64,000 nucleotides of DNA from Amphibalanus amphitrite (Eukaryota > Arthropoda > Thecostraca > Balanomorpha > Balanidae), in NCBI RefSeq assembly GCF_019059575.1, contig NW_024882197.1:1-64000 (forward strand), written 5' to 3'. The translations under genes and the position numbers were made by a program. This document shows, one piece after another, positions 22,601 through 31,755 of this stretch (position 1 is its first letter; each line of letters starts with the position of its first letter). A model generated the notes under the pieces. The model worked only from the letters and a program-made list of their open reading frames with translations. It made no database searches and had not been told where the DNA came from.

Positions 22601-25600
22601 TTCGCTTCGTCAAGTTCGTTGTATCATTTGTAAAAAACAAACGCCAGGGCTGCCGCATCCGGGCTGGGTAGTTCGTGTCCCGGAACGCGGCAATATGGTC
22701 CAGCTCGTGCCGGGAGGTATCGTAGACGACGCGCTGTCAAATTCAGAAATTTTGCGTAGAGATAACAAGTGTACGGTTAGGTTAGATCCGGAATTCTTCG
22801 GTGCCAACGGCACCGTTTTAACCGACCGCGACGCCTTAGGCGTCTGCGTAACGTGCTCCCCCTCATTCCAAATTGACCCTTTGAATAACATCGTGCCGCG
22901 ACCACTTGTGTCCGACACGGACCAGTCGTTGCCGTCTTCACAGGCCGGTGCGTCTGCCGATATGGCAGACGTTGCCGGCGATAGTCAGGATTCTGAGGAG
23001 CTAAATGGTCCCCGTACTCACATTTGCCCCTACTCTGCACGAAATTTAATGTCTACTGACATTTATGGTGATGATGAGTACCGTCTCTTTGTTAATTCGT
23101 GGACTCGTGCGGAAACCATGATTCTGCGCCCCGTTCATCTTACTGTTGCCGTGCTCAGATCCAGGGCCAATAACGTACCTTTCACAAAGCACGGATCAAT
23201 TTGCTATCCCATGAAGCGTCCCGTCCAAGCCGCGCGTCTGCCTTGGTACGATTTTACCCAGCTGCCGTTCATTGTCGTTCAGCAAAACAGGCGTGACGGC
23301 ACCCATTGCGAGGCTATGGTTAATATGGAGACCATTCTAAAAGCTAGGCACCTCATGGAAAGGCTAATGCCGTGCAAGTACAATCCGCGAAACACGCGGC
23401 CCTTCTATCGCTTCGTGGCCGAGCAGTGGGTGCCATTTTCCAATGAAAATTTGCGGGAGCTTCAGAGTCGCCTTCCCGAACGCAACCGTCCCTGCCAGCC
23501 ACACGGTCTGCGCGTACTTAACGTAGATGAGGTTCACGCGCGCGTCGGTAAAACTCTACATTTTAATCAGTTTGTTAACTGGCTAGAGTCGGGCTTTCCG
23601 ATGGCGGACATACTCCGCACCAGCTACTCACTGGAGCACGGGGGTGAGGGCGCGGACACGAGCGAGACTTGCTTGAAAAATCTTTGGGATGAAATTCGCA
23701 ATGCTGTCAGGGAGTCACGGGACGACGGGTCGGGAGACGATGACGATGTTAACGTAACGATACGACACGTAGTTCAGTGCGCGGTGAAGCGTCACTGGTT
23801 GTTAGCGCCGTCCGTCGAAGACGAGGCGGCAGGCACTGTTCCTCGCGGTTCTACGCTTCTGCTGATGTGCTGCGAGGAACTCGAAATTCTAAGCCGTGAA
23901 TTTGGTAATGACGAGGGCGGAGCCAGCGGCGTGGCGGTAGGCGGGGTTGCCGCACCCGAAAGTGAACGGCCGGAGGACATTCGTCAGCGAGGACTGGCAC
24001 AGACAGCCTTGCACCGTATTAGCATGCCTCCGGCCGACCGCGAACATCCATTGCCGGAGTGGACGCCCGGCTATTTTCAGCTCTGTTTTCCAGACGTCTT
24101 TTTAACTGGTGATGCCGACCCGTTTCAGGAGCGGCCTGTTCTTATTCGCCAACCGATAACGACTTGGCGTCAGACATATTTGCACTGGCTAGCTCAGCAG
24201 CCAGAATCCGAGGGTAACATTGAGCTACAATTTGTGATTAGTAACCAAAAGAGTAGGGACTGTTCAAATCGCGATGCCACCGTCGCTCTAAATCTGACCG
24301 ATTTTCCAGATGGTCTCCCCACAAAACAGCAGCTAGTAGACGATCCCCAATTGTGCCGCACGCTGGCTCGCTCTCTGCTTTGTTTTCAAACAAAATTGGA
24401 TGATTCGGATGCATTTTGGCGTGCACACAAGCACGAAATGATAGGCGCTATTCGTGATCTAGAAGATCCGCCGTCATGGCGGGTTGGTGACATTCCGCTC
24501 GTAGTTCATCTTTGGCAAACTAGGGCCGTCCCGTATAATCACCATCCCGCTATTCATCGTCTGTCTGACGGCGCAGCCGCCAGCGAAACACTTAGTGACG
24601 AGCAGTATTTACACGCTCGATTTGCCAACACCCTTAAGCACCCGGGCATCGTTTCGTGGGTTACAGCATTCATTGGGGAAATGGACACCCTTGCGTTGGC
24701 GCGCGTGCGTTACTCTGCCACGTACCATATTGTGCGTGCGGAGTGGGGCGCGAACGCCAATCCTCACATTCACCGTAATATAATTAGTGAATCGTTTTCT
24801 ACTTTCTTGCATCGTCTTCAGGTTCAACTTCGCATTGAGGCTGAAAGGATTGACCGCGCGGCGCGCAACGAGGACCCAACGCTGGCACGGGACACGTCCC
24901 GCAGCGCGGTCGAGACGCAGGTGCGCGCGGCGTGGCAGTCTTGTCAGCAGTCCTACATTAGGCGCATTGAGAACATGTACACAAATTGGAACGCGGGCTT
25001 TACTAAGGGTGGTCGGCGCACATTTGAATTTGCCTACGATAGGAAAACAACCGTTTGTCGCGCGCGAATGGCCGCCGAGCTCGATAAGGCCATGTCCTCC
25101 GGTGACTTTGCTTATATTGACCAGCTGTATGTGAGCGTAATTAACGGCACACTTCGCCACACGGGTCACAGCGGTAGGGGTACAGCACCGTCGCTGAAAG
25201 ACGGATGTGCAGTTAAACGTCTGAAAGTCGACAAGGCAGCCACCGCGGAAGCACGTAGAGTAAATCCTAACGCGGCACCAGTGAAGAAAGAGGTTGTTCG
25301 GTGCAAAAGGCGGATGCCTCGTCGTCTCCGGACTGAATCGGTCGTTGCGTCAGACTCTCACGATAGGCGTATAAAACAGTGTGAAACGGCGTGCAATGAC
25401 GTGTGGATGGGAGGGCATGATCCGTTCGCCGTCTTGCACATTTTGAATAACGTAGACGATAAGGCGGTCGTGCCGGCGTGGCTGGCGCGGCCGCCGTCTG
25501 TCGTTTGGGAAAGCGTAACTACAGACGATGGTGTAGCCTTTTCTTTCACAATGCAGTTGGCAATTGGGTCAGGTGATGCTAACGTAGAATACGCGCTAAA

Positions 25601-28600
25601 GTACGGCTTTAAGCCAGTTGCTCCCGTGCGAACTCCGGCCGATGTTCTTCTTACGGCTCTGGAGACGCGCGGCGCCACCGCAAATATAGACGCTGGCGTA
25701 GTTATGAGAATGTATAATGCAGTTTCGTCGGCTAGGTGTCAATCAATCTTTCAGGCAATGCACAAAAATTGGCAGCTGCCTCTGCTGTATAGGAATATTC
25801 GCGCGCGCGGTTTCGGCTTTAGTGGTACTCGCCTTCTGCGGCCAATTTCTGCGGAAGATGCCGGAGAGTATGTGTTTGCTAGCCGTCTGGAGCATTTCAA
25901 CGCGCGTCTAAATGATAATGTGCATCATGGCGGCATAGCTGCCGACGAGTTTCAGCGCGTTATGTCGGTGCGTCAATTTTTTGATACTTTTGTAGTCTCT
26001 GAGAAAAAGATAGGTGATCAAAAGGTAATGACAATTGGCCGTCGGCGTCACCAGGTTTGCGGGTCACGTGTGTGCGTCCGTCTGACGCCACACTACGGTA
26101 AAAGTAGCGCCAATCCGTCCAGGCAGGGCTTCTGGAAATACGCCCGCGATATTGTTCTTTGGTGTGAACCCTGCTTGCTCGCAGAGGACCTGATGCCGTC
26201 TCAGCAGGCTTCACCGGCTGAGGTGTGCATCCATTGGATCTGTAGGTACCATCGTCTGCTGTCAACAGGCTTAGACGTTCCGGCTTTTGTGCGGCGGTAT
26301 TATAATCATTTTCACCCGTCTGACGCCAACGACGATTCGAGTGCGTCCGAGTCGTCGGATAGCGACGACCCAGATCCCGAAGATCAAGTTGTTTTAGAAC
26401 AAAATGAACCAGTGGAGCCGGAGGCGAATGCGACGCGTTTGCCCGATCGTTTTTATCAGACGGCTCTAGACGCCATGCTAGGTAATCGGGGGGATGATAG
26501 GTCGGCGGATGATGGGGAAGCAAATTGCGTACCAGGGGTGGCCGCGGCCGGCATTGCCAATCCGGCTGGTTTTGATTTTCAGGCAGACTGGCTAGGAGAC
26601 AGGCCAGTTAATCCCGACCTAGTGCGTCGCAATTATCGTAGGCTAGCTGCTAGCGGTACAGGAGACGTCGCACACGCACCGCTGGCTGCCCTCTCAGGGC
26701 GTCAGCGCGTGCTGTCGGCGGTTTTAAAGCGCTATTTAACGCAACAGAGGGAATTTGCTTGCTCGCGTCGCCAGTGGGATACATACGATAGGCAGGTGAA
26801 GCAGTGGCGTCTGGCGGGCTCATCGCGTCAGGTCCCACCCGTCAGACCGGATATTGTAGACTTGCGGCAAACGCCGCCGAAGGCACTGCGCGCGTTCTTG
26901 CTAGGAGATCCCGGTGCCGGCAAATCTTTTACTTTGCGTTCGGCCGTGCATCAGCTCAGTGAAATGTTAGGTGATGATTTTGCCAAGTGGACGGATGTAG
27001 TTAAATTGTCGGCGCCGACAGGATGTGCGTCTTTTCACATGGCGCATGGCGCCACTACCATTCACCGCTTATACGCCATCAGCGTGGGCCAAACAGGGGA
27101 CGAGCCGCTGGCCGAGGATAGCCGTCGCTTTTCGCAGCTTTGTGATAGCCTTAGTACTGAGCTAGGTTTGATAATTTTTGACGAATTTTCAATGATTCAG
27201 CGTCGCATGATACGTTGGGTAATGCAGCGTCTCGGTCAGGCAGGTGTTAACATGGATCACATAGGTGTCCTGTTTGTCGGTGATCCAGCGCAAATTTTTC
27301 CAATCGGGGATGTTCCTATTTGGAGCTTGCGTCAGCGCTCGGACGACGGTAATGCATGCTGTGAGGCCTCTATTTTGGGTATGGCATCTTTCCGTGAACT
27401 TTTCAGAATGCCGGCGCTGGACACTTTGCCAGGGTATGAAACTTGGAGAAAAACGCTAGGTGTAAACCGCGCTGATCTTAGTGACCGCGTACGTGCGGAA
27501 GTAGCTCGTTTTCGCGCCGCCGCGTACGACGGCGACTATGAAACTGTTTATTTAAACGAGGTGCGTCGTACTGTTGAAAATGACGAGGTAGCCGCAAAAT
27601 TTACTAAGGAGATTCTTCCGTCTATGAGATACGGTAAGGCCACCCCGGAGAAAATTCAGTGGCTCAAGGAAAACTGTGCCACAACTGAGGACTTGTCTGC
27701 CGATCCTGCGTGGAAATGTGCTATAACGTTACATGGGTATCACTGGTTTAGTGAGTGGGCTGCAAACCGTTCAACAGTAGAATCTGATAATGCTCGTGCT
27801 CTGGTTAATTTTGCTGCAGATAGGAGCGCTCACGTCATGGCCGTAAATTCACAGCACATGCCAGCCAGGAAGGCTCAGAAATTACAAAAATTATCGGCAA
27901 AAGAGTTTCGCGCGGTGCCTTCGGTTCTCTTTGCGTGTAGGGGTCTGCCGCTGATGCTGCTAGAAAATGTAGCACCCAGCTTCGGGCTATTTAACGGGTC
28001 TCAGGTAGAGTTTGTGGGTCCCCTATATCTAGAAGATGATTTGCTCGTGACTATTAGCCGTCGCGACTTTGCGGAAAAAGTACGTGTTGAAGGTGTGACA
28101 CTTGTGGAGCCTATCGACACGCCCCATTCAGATAGGGAAAACGTTTATCAGGTGCCGGTGGGAAGCGTCATCGTTAAAGTAAATGGCAATGATTTAGAGG
28201 GTAACTGTCTGGATGAACTAGTGGCCACCGCGGACCCTGTTAAGCTAGTTTTGCGCACACCAAAGTGTGCGCCTCATTTGCCCGAGTTTATTGTCGTTCG
28301 TGTTCCTGGCTATACCGCCAACGGTGGTCAAAACGTTCTAGGCATAGAAGACGCAGATGATCTTGTTCCCATCCGTGCAGTGAAACGCGGCCGTGCATCT
28401 CGCAAAAAGGGCAGCGCTCTTTCTGAAGATAACTGTTCTGAATTTCGCGTAGGTTTTCCGCTCGAGGGGGGCAGCGCGTTTACCGGCTTTAAAGGTCAGG
28501 GTGCCACTTTGTCTCGAGTAGAAGTTAAAGTAAAGGAATGGGTGGGCAATCCGGGCTTTTGGACTGTCGTAGTTTCGCGCGTTAAACATCCAAAGCACAT

Positions 28601-29096
28601 GTACATTCCTGAGACAGAATGGCCCACCGCGCAGGAAATAAATGTTCAGCGTCTTAATGATGACGTCATTGAAGCAGAAATTTTTGAGCGCCAAATGCGC
28701 ATTAATGCCGCCAAAACGTGGCGTCTTTACGTAGAGATAGAGGGCGGAGCTGAATGGTCACGGGAGCAAAATTTGATTGCAGATTACGTACACAGGGCGT
28801 GGAGACAGCATCATGTTCAGGACGTAGGTGAAATTGTTTTGCAATGTCTCGCTGCTTCCGGCAGACATGTAGAAATTGTGGAAGTCGTAGCGGTTATAAA
28901 CAAAATGTTAGCTACAGAAGAAAGCCTGATACTCGCCAGGCCCATCTATTTGACTCAGTCCAAACACAGACAGCTAGAGATGAGTGTTCCCAAGCGTAAG
29001 CGGTCTTCAACCGGGGCTAAAAGGCCAGCGTCCACTTCAGTTAGTCGCGGACGACCCGCCAAGCGGGGTCGCAAAACTGGTAGGCCTGCACAGTAA
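19683..29096 (+). CDS. Helitron-type rolling-circle transposase with OTU, HUH/Y2 Rep and PIF1 helicase domains
   Basis: Intact 3137-residue frame, beginning at an ATG in strong context. Residues 22-140 match the OTU cysteine-protease fold: DGDC with C30 as nucleophile, a WGAEPEL segment, and GGHYDLY with H135. Residues 150-440 are a low-complexity linker rich in RGRG/GRGR blocks. Cys clusters follow at C774-C777 with C809/C817, and at C980-C983 with C1055-C1058; GDSGS lies at 879-883. From about 1150 comes the segment that precedes the Rep domain in Helitrons (ETMILRPV, then PMKRPVQAARLPW). The Helitron_like_N region starts near 1465 (FPDVFLTGDADPF). The HUH motif is H1695-I-H1697, and the twin-tyrosine motif YALKYGFK has Y1970 and Y1974. 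An acidic Ser/Asp stretch lies near 2215-2250. The PIF1-type SF1 helicase shows Walker A GDPGAGKS (K2414), DEFSM (D2500-E2501), GDPAQIFPIGD, GFKGQGATLSR (~2935-2946) and VVSRVKHPKHMYIPE. The tail carries RGRP and TGRP AT-hook-like motifs. Rep nicks and joins single strands and the helicase unwinds, which drives rolling-circle transposition. OTU is typical of the Helitron2/Helentron branch, but no C-terminal endonuclease is present. Element ends were not found. Confidence 0.9.
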   Translation: MALNTYAEVVKTGSGPQNLNIINMPMDGDCMFHAISRGVGGGVIDAEMLRFMVVTYMWANRADFEGFIVGDFEDYLNRRVVPRAEWGAEPELTAAAAVVRRRIVVWRNGQVMQRHGNPDHPEIHVRYTGVIDGGHYDLYAVPPRSSSPQPSQVTRETQVKKTPSDSAQTPAVSASRRPKRSKTGKTMRGRGKRTFASHKEAFDLVLGSVGISQAVPAPSEPVVSSPVVSTSAVPEKIVPEVSSPVPTLPSARSAQSPWPVDEPVGSIVVGSEAKKPADAPWVEVGRAKRGRGRGGMVEQNGLSPKRAVTVDILEDGAAQIQFPPRVVVVQPESGAVGRPPGRGRARGVLRGHGRGNRGRKSAKRVPSRSVSPDIFDVSVLTISPADKQSASHDTVGRPGGRGKGSKRGRFIRRPSTGSTPPSEQVTAARETPADKIVEGTGSKNSACQTPSEVGSDRESAPSVHSEADINRPLSSRQINPSDLNRVSFLTRAMLEELEERSNSDIVIESVHTDLVGATSDLNGPWAYRDSTKVVITYLTGEIGERRRTIWRNLCKRGFCDPSRGSFANFRFYSWLRFKDFVKKSGHSVADVLDSEYLFMKIIGQVNRYYSVHARYVEQEGLEPHRGPQRWEDAYNLLKLHYYGRGWYMYYRKTTLQEEFSNVYGRDGWEQFQANPQTDAVSEQHFEQLIRQVHEKIGKYHGRHTHLFETFAGPQCNEDRAYSARVEYDVKFTSHQGRAPGGGRNRPPLAGSQQTADVSSDNVGREFPTFFIRRCCECDKLRVIDGRAAAKYPLGSYTYAGGKQSIKFTCDRLVGATCGTAVDIAQCSRQEKPSTWVALAVSELGDHLPPAVIRLQTLRVLDSGDCKEENQIMGSYCHRGDSGSVVWRDRGSLVTRTSPVGKVTVGLMSRRKRFQAMRNLPFTAARFTVATPREAKCCQAWHDPIGDGIDHEDPSVELTVGSLQVLRDLHAVYDSLRQVRCIICKKQTPGLPHPGWVVRVPERGNMVQLVPGGIVDDALSNSEILRRDNKCTVRLDPEFFGANGTVLTDRDALGVCVTCSPSFQIDPLNNIVPRPLVSDTDQSLPSSQAGASADMADVAGDSQDSEELNGPRTHICPYSARNLMSTDIYGDDEYRLFVNSWTRAETMILRPVHLTVAVLRSRANNVPFTKHGSICYPMKRPVQAARLPWYDFTQLPFIVVQQNRRDGTHCEAMVNMETILKARHLMERLMPCKYNPRNTRPFYRFVAEQWVPFSNENLRELQSRLPERNRPCQPHGLRVLNVDEVHARVGKTLHFNQFVNWLESGFPMADILRTSYSLEHGGEGADTSETCLKNLWDEIRNAVRESRDDGSGDDDDVNVTIRHVVQCAVKRHWLLAPSVEDEAAGTVPRGSTLLLMCCEELEILSREFGNDEGGASGVAVGGVAAPESERPEDIRQRGLAQTALHRISMPPADREHPLPEWTPGYFQLCFPDVFLTGDADPFQERPVLIRQPITTWRQTYLHWLAQQPESEGNIELQFVISNQKSRDCSNRDATVALNLTDFPDGLPTKQQLVDDPQLCRTLARSLLCFQTKLDDSDAFWRAHKHEMIGAIRDLEDPPSWRVGDIPLVVHLWQTRAVPYNHHPAIHRLSDGAAASETLSDEQYLHARFANTLKHPGIVSWVTAFIGEMDTLALARVRYSATYHIVRAEWGANANPHIHRNIISESFSTFLHRLQVQLRIEAERIDRAARNEDPTLARDTSRSAVETQVRAAWQSCQQSYIRRIENMYTNWNAGFTKGGRRTFEFAYDRKTTVCRARMAAELDKAMSSGDFAYIDQLYVSVINGTLRHTGHSGRGTAPSLKDGCAVKRLKVDKAATAEARRVNPNAAPVKKEVVRCKRRMPRRLRTESVVASDSHDRRIKQCETACNDVWMGGHDPFAVLHILNNVDDKAVVPAWLARPPSVVWESVTTDDGVAFSFTMQLAIGSGDANVEYALKYGFKPVAPVRTPADVLLTALETRGATANIDAGVVMRMYNAVSSARCQSIFQAMHKNWQLPLLYRNIRARGFGFSGTRLLRPISAEDAGEYVFASRLEHFNARLNDNVHHGGIAADEFQRVMSVRQFFDTFVVSEKKIGDQKVMTIGRRRHQVCGSRVCVRLTPHYGKSSANPSRQGFWKYARDIVLWCEPCLLAEDLMPSQQASPAEVCIHWICRYHRLLSTGLDVPAFVRRYYNHFHPSDANDDSSASESSDSDDPDPEDQVVLEQNEPVEPEANATRLPDRFYQTALDAMLGNRGDDRSADDGEANCVPGVAAAGIANPAGFDFQADWLGDRPVNPDLVRRNYRRLAASGTGDVAHAPLAALSGRQRVLSAVLKRYLTQQREFACSRRQWDTYDRQVKQWRLAGSSRQVPPVRPDIVDLRQTPPKALRAFLLGDPGAGKSFTLRSAVHQLSEMLGDDFAKWTDVVKLSAPTGCASFHMAHGATTIHRLYAISVGQTGDEPLAEDSRRFSQLCDSLSTELGLIIFDEFSMIQRRMIRWVMQRLGQAGVNMDHIGVLFVGDPAQIFPIGDVPIWSLRQRSDDGNACCEASILGMASFRELFRMPALDTLPGYETWRKTLGVNRADLSDRVRAEVARFRAAAYDGDYETVYLNEVRRTVENDEVAAKFTKEILPSMRYGKATPEKIQWLKENCATTEDLSADPAWKCAITLHGYHWFSEWAANRSTVESDNARALVNFAADRSAHVMAVNSQHMPARKAQKLQKLSAKEFRAVPSVLFACRGLPLMLLENVAPSFGLFNGSQVEFVGPLYLEDDLLVTISRRDFAEKVRVEGVTLVEPIDTPHSDRENVYQVPVGSVIVKVNGNDLEGNCLDELVATADPVKLVLRTPKCAPHLPEFIVVRVPGYTANGGQNVLGIEDADDLVPIRAVKRGRASRKKGSALSEDNCSEFRVGFPLEGGSAFTGFKGQGATLSRVEVKVKEWVGNPGFWTVVVSRVKHPKHMYIPETEWPTAQEINVQRLNDDVIEAEIFERQMRINAAKTWRLYVEIEGGAEWSREQNLIADYVHRAWRQHHVQDVGEIVLQCLAASGRHVEIVEVVAVINKMLATEESLILARPIYLTQSKHRQLEMSVPKRKRSSTGAKRPASTSVSRGRPAKRGRKTGRPAQ

Positions 29097-29307
29097 TGCT
29101 ATCTTTTCATCGGATAGAATACGACCGACACTATGTCACGCGCGTGTCAATGGGCTCCACAAGGTGGTTACGTTACGTGTTTGGAAGCAGAATATCACAC
29201 AGTTAGGTCGGTGTTGAATTCGGGGTCTGGGAGGCCTAGGCCAACCGGTATTTCTTTCCTTCTGCCCTTAGCCCTTTTTACCGTAGGAGCTTCCGGAGTT
29301 TCTTTCC
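29097..29307. other. 3' flank of the Helitron ORF
   Basis: 211 bp between the stop codon and the next TTAA element. It contains a GGCCTAGGCC palindrome at 29231-29240, but no convincing hairpin-plus-CTRR Helitron terminus and no AATAAA. Confidence 0.4.
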
Positions 29308-30491
29308 TTAACCCGCGCGGGGCTGGGGTCTCCAGCCGAACGCGCGGGGCTGGGGGGGGGGTAAATTTTACCCCCCCTGTTATCTCCCGAACTAATGGTC
29401 CGATTTGGAAAATTCAAACGCCAATCGAAAGCTCTCATCACGAACTACTAAAAACATGTACTTAATTTAAAGTTTGAGGTCAAGGTCAAGGTCAGGTCAA
29501 GGGTACAAATTGCAAGTTTCTACAGTATCGGCCTTGCACCGTAGTTGCCGAAGAATGGAGTCATGGACTGAGACTGATCGCCCAAAACGTGTTCTTAGGC
29601 TACCAAGACAATATTCGTTGCATACAATATCATTTAGAGGTCAAGGTCAAGGTCAGGTCAGGTCAGGTCAGGTCACCAAAAAACAAAATATAGAAAAGGG
29701 CATGTGCGACACATGTTTTATGGGTCATTTTACTCATAGAATTCAATAGGCACACTCAATAAGTGATATGGACCACCTCTGGATGAATTTCAGGTCGAGG
29801 TCAGGTCAAGGTCAGGTCAAGTGAGGTCAAATTTTGAAGTTGGTTGTTAAGGCCTAAAAAGGTGTCTATCTGATGCAGTTTTTCACGGCGAATCGAATGG
29901 TGCTATTTTTGTTTCCGTACGAGGTCTAGAACTTCCAAAAAAGTCATTTTTCAAAAATTTTGTGTGTCGTGACGTCATAAAATTTTGAATAACTCCCACA
30001 TTTTTGAACCGATTCTTCTAAAATTTGGTATGTAGGTGCACATAGACCACTTCTCTGACATATATTCCGGTTTTTTCGATAGACTCAAAATTTTGGATTT
30101 TATAATGATTTTCCCAAAAAAATCAGTTTTTTGAAAAAAATTTAGGCCAAAATCCAAAATTTTCAAAAAACCGAGATAGCCATTTGATAGACAAAGTAAA
30201 ATTACGTATAACCTTTTTTTGTTACGTCTTGATTCCTTTAAAAATGAAGATGTTACCGGCGTTTGAACTTTTGCCGTTTTTGAGGCGAAAATGGCGAACA
30301 TGACGTCACTAAAACGTCAATTTCTCAAAAATTTTCCGACGGATTTCGCTCAAATTTTCAGGGAACGTGTCAAATTGATGTAAGAAAAGCTACTGAAAGT
30401 TTGGCGGCGCTGCGCGCCGCCGTTTTTGAGATATCGCAAAAATTCTCGAGGGGGGGTAAAATTTACCCCCCCCCAGCCCCGCGCGGGTTAA
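29308..30491. mobile_element. TTAA-flanked piggyBac-like element, copy 2
   Basis: The left end is TTAACCCGCGCGGGGCTGGG. The right end is its reverse complement before TTAA at 30488-30491. Both ends carry a G-run/C-run palindrome with core TAAATTTTA. The left end repeats the CGCGCGGGGCTGGG motif after about 27 bp. AGGTCA arrays sit near 29475-29512, 29638-29675 and 29785-29825. There is no transposase. It is nearly identical to 34447-35634. Confidence 0.85.
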
Positions 30492-31120
30492 CACACCCAT
30501 CAGCAGTGCACAACTGCACATTTTTACGCTGGTCCGGTGCCATTAATAACGCTCATGGTGTATGCACCAGCTGGTCAATACGCGTCACTGGTAGGAAGCT
30601 GTCAAAAAAGTGGTACTAGGTCGCTAGGCGTTCATTCTATTATACTTAGGTAGGAGGATGTGAAGAGCCTTAAAACAAGTACATAGGTGAAAAAGGCTGC
30701 ACTGTCCCCGCTCATTGTTCTTCTCCCATAGCAGTCTCCAAGGTGTGAGCTTACGGAACCTTGCCCAGGCGTGGGAGATGCGTTAGGTGGCGCTACGTGC
30801 GTTAGATGTGACATGCAGCTGGCTAGCCGAGCAGCTTGGTCCGCCGAGTGTGTCAGGTGATGCTTGTGCTGGCATGTCAACGGAAATAGGTAGGCGGTTA
30901 GTGGGGAGGTGACTAAACTCTGCCTGGAGACTGCTATCCCCCACCCTGTCGCCTTAATTAACCAATGAGGGGGTTTACTGAACCTTAGGTAGGCTAAAAA
31001 CGAAACGACATGAAGCAATCTATTCCAATTCCAACACTCAGAGTCAGAGATTGCATTTGTGCTTGCATGTCATTTTCCATTAAAAACAAAAAAAAAAAAA
31101 AAACAAAAAAACTTTCCGTG
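30492..31120. other. no supported feature
   Basis: A 128-codon minus-strand frame (30632-31018) shows no recognisable domain, signal peptide or splice context, and I do not treat it as a gene. Confidence 0.4.
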
Positions 31121-31196
31121 CTTGCATGTCTTGCATGTGTGCTTGCTTGTACGATTGCATGTGTGCTTGCTTGTACGATTGCATGTGTGCTTCCGG
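31121..31196. repeat. short tandem repeat TTGCATGTGTGCTTGCTTGTACGA-type
   Basis: About three tandem copies of a ~24-28 bp unit made of TTGCATGTGTGC and TTGCTTGTACGA words. Related CTTGCATG words reappear at 31790-31860, on the other side of the GGAGTC repeat. Confidence 0.65.
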
Positions 31197-31755
31197 CAGG
31201 GCTGCGGAGTCGGAGTCGGAGTCGGTCGGAGTCGACAGATCTGCCCTGAGTCGAGTCGGAGTCTGAGTCGATTTTGGAAACCGGATCTGGAGTCGGAGTT
31301 GGAGTCACCGAAAATCAATCGACTCCGCTGTCCTGGCAGTGCTGCGGAGTCGGAGTCGGGAGTTGGAGTCGGTCGGAGTCGACAGTTCTGCGCGGAGTTG
31401 GAGTCGGGGTTGGAGTTGGTTTTTGAAAGTCGGAGTCGGAGTCAGAGTCGCCGAAAATCCATCGACTCCGCAGCCCTGGTGCTTCGCAGGGCTGCGGAGT
31501 CGGAGTCGGAGTCGACAGATCTGCCCGGAGTCGAGTCGGAGTCGGAGTCGATTTTGGAAACCGGATTTGGAGTCGGAGTTGGAGTCACCGAAAATCAATC
31601 GACTCCGCTGTCCTGGCAGTGCTGCGGAGTCGGAGTCGGGAGTTGGAGTCGGTCGGAGTCGACATTTCTGCGCGGAGTCGGGGTCGGAGTTGGTTTTTGA
31701 AAGTCGGAGTTGGAGTCAGAGTCGCCGAAAATCCATCGACTCCGCAGCCCTGAGT
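31197..31755. repeat. GGAGTC-rich inverted-terminus repeats, tandemly duplicated
   Basis: Blocks open with CAGGGCTGCGGAGTCGGAGT or CAGTGCTGCGGAGTCGG and close with ATCGACTCCGCAGCCCTG or CGACTCCGCTGTCCTG, so the termini are inverted. The ~290-bp pair of blocks is itself repeated (31197-31484 and 31487-31755). CAGGG-type ends suggest a decayed hAT-like MITE whose GGAGTC core expanded. Long frames here are Ser/Arg/Glu-rich artefacts. Confidence 0.75.

Noticed and set aside
24609-25169. Antisense ORFs of up to 187 codons inside the Helitron coding region (for example 24609-25169, 25960-26523)
   Set aside because: They are shadows of the plus-strand codons and show no independent motif.
29225-29245. 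GGCCTAGGCC palindrome as the Helitron 3' terminus
   Set aside because: Helitron ends need a hairpin shortly before CTRR, with a defined insertion site. The palindrome itself contains CTAG, but no separate stem-loop precedes it and no matching 5' end was found.
29475-29680. Possible CRISPR-like array of repeated AGGTCA
   Set aside because: Units are 5-7 bp and contiguous, with no unique spacers, and they recur in each transposon copy of a eukaryotic genome.
30632-31018. 128-codon minus-strand ORF
   Set aside because: No recognisable domain, no signal peptide and no splice context, and its length is within chance for this composition.
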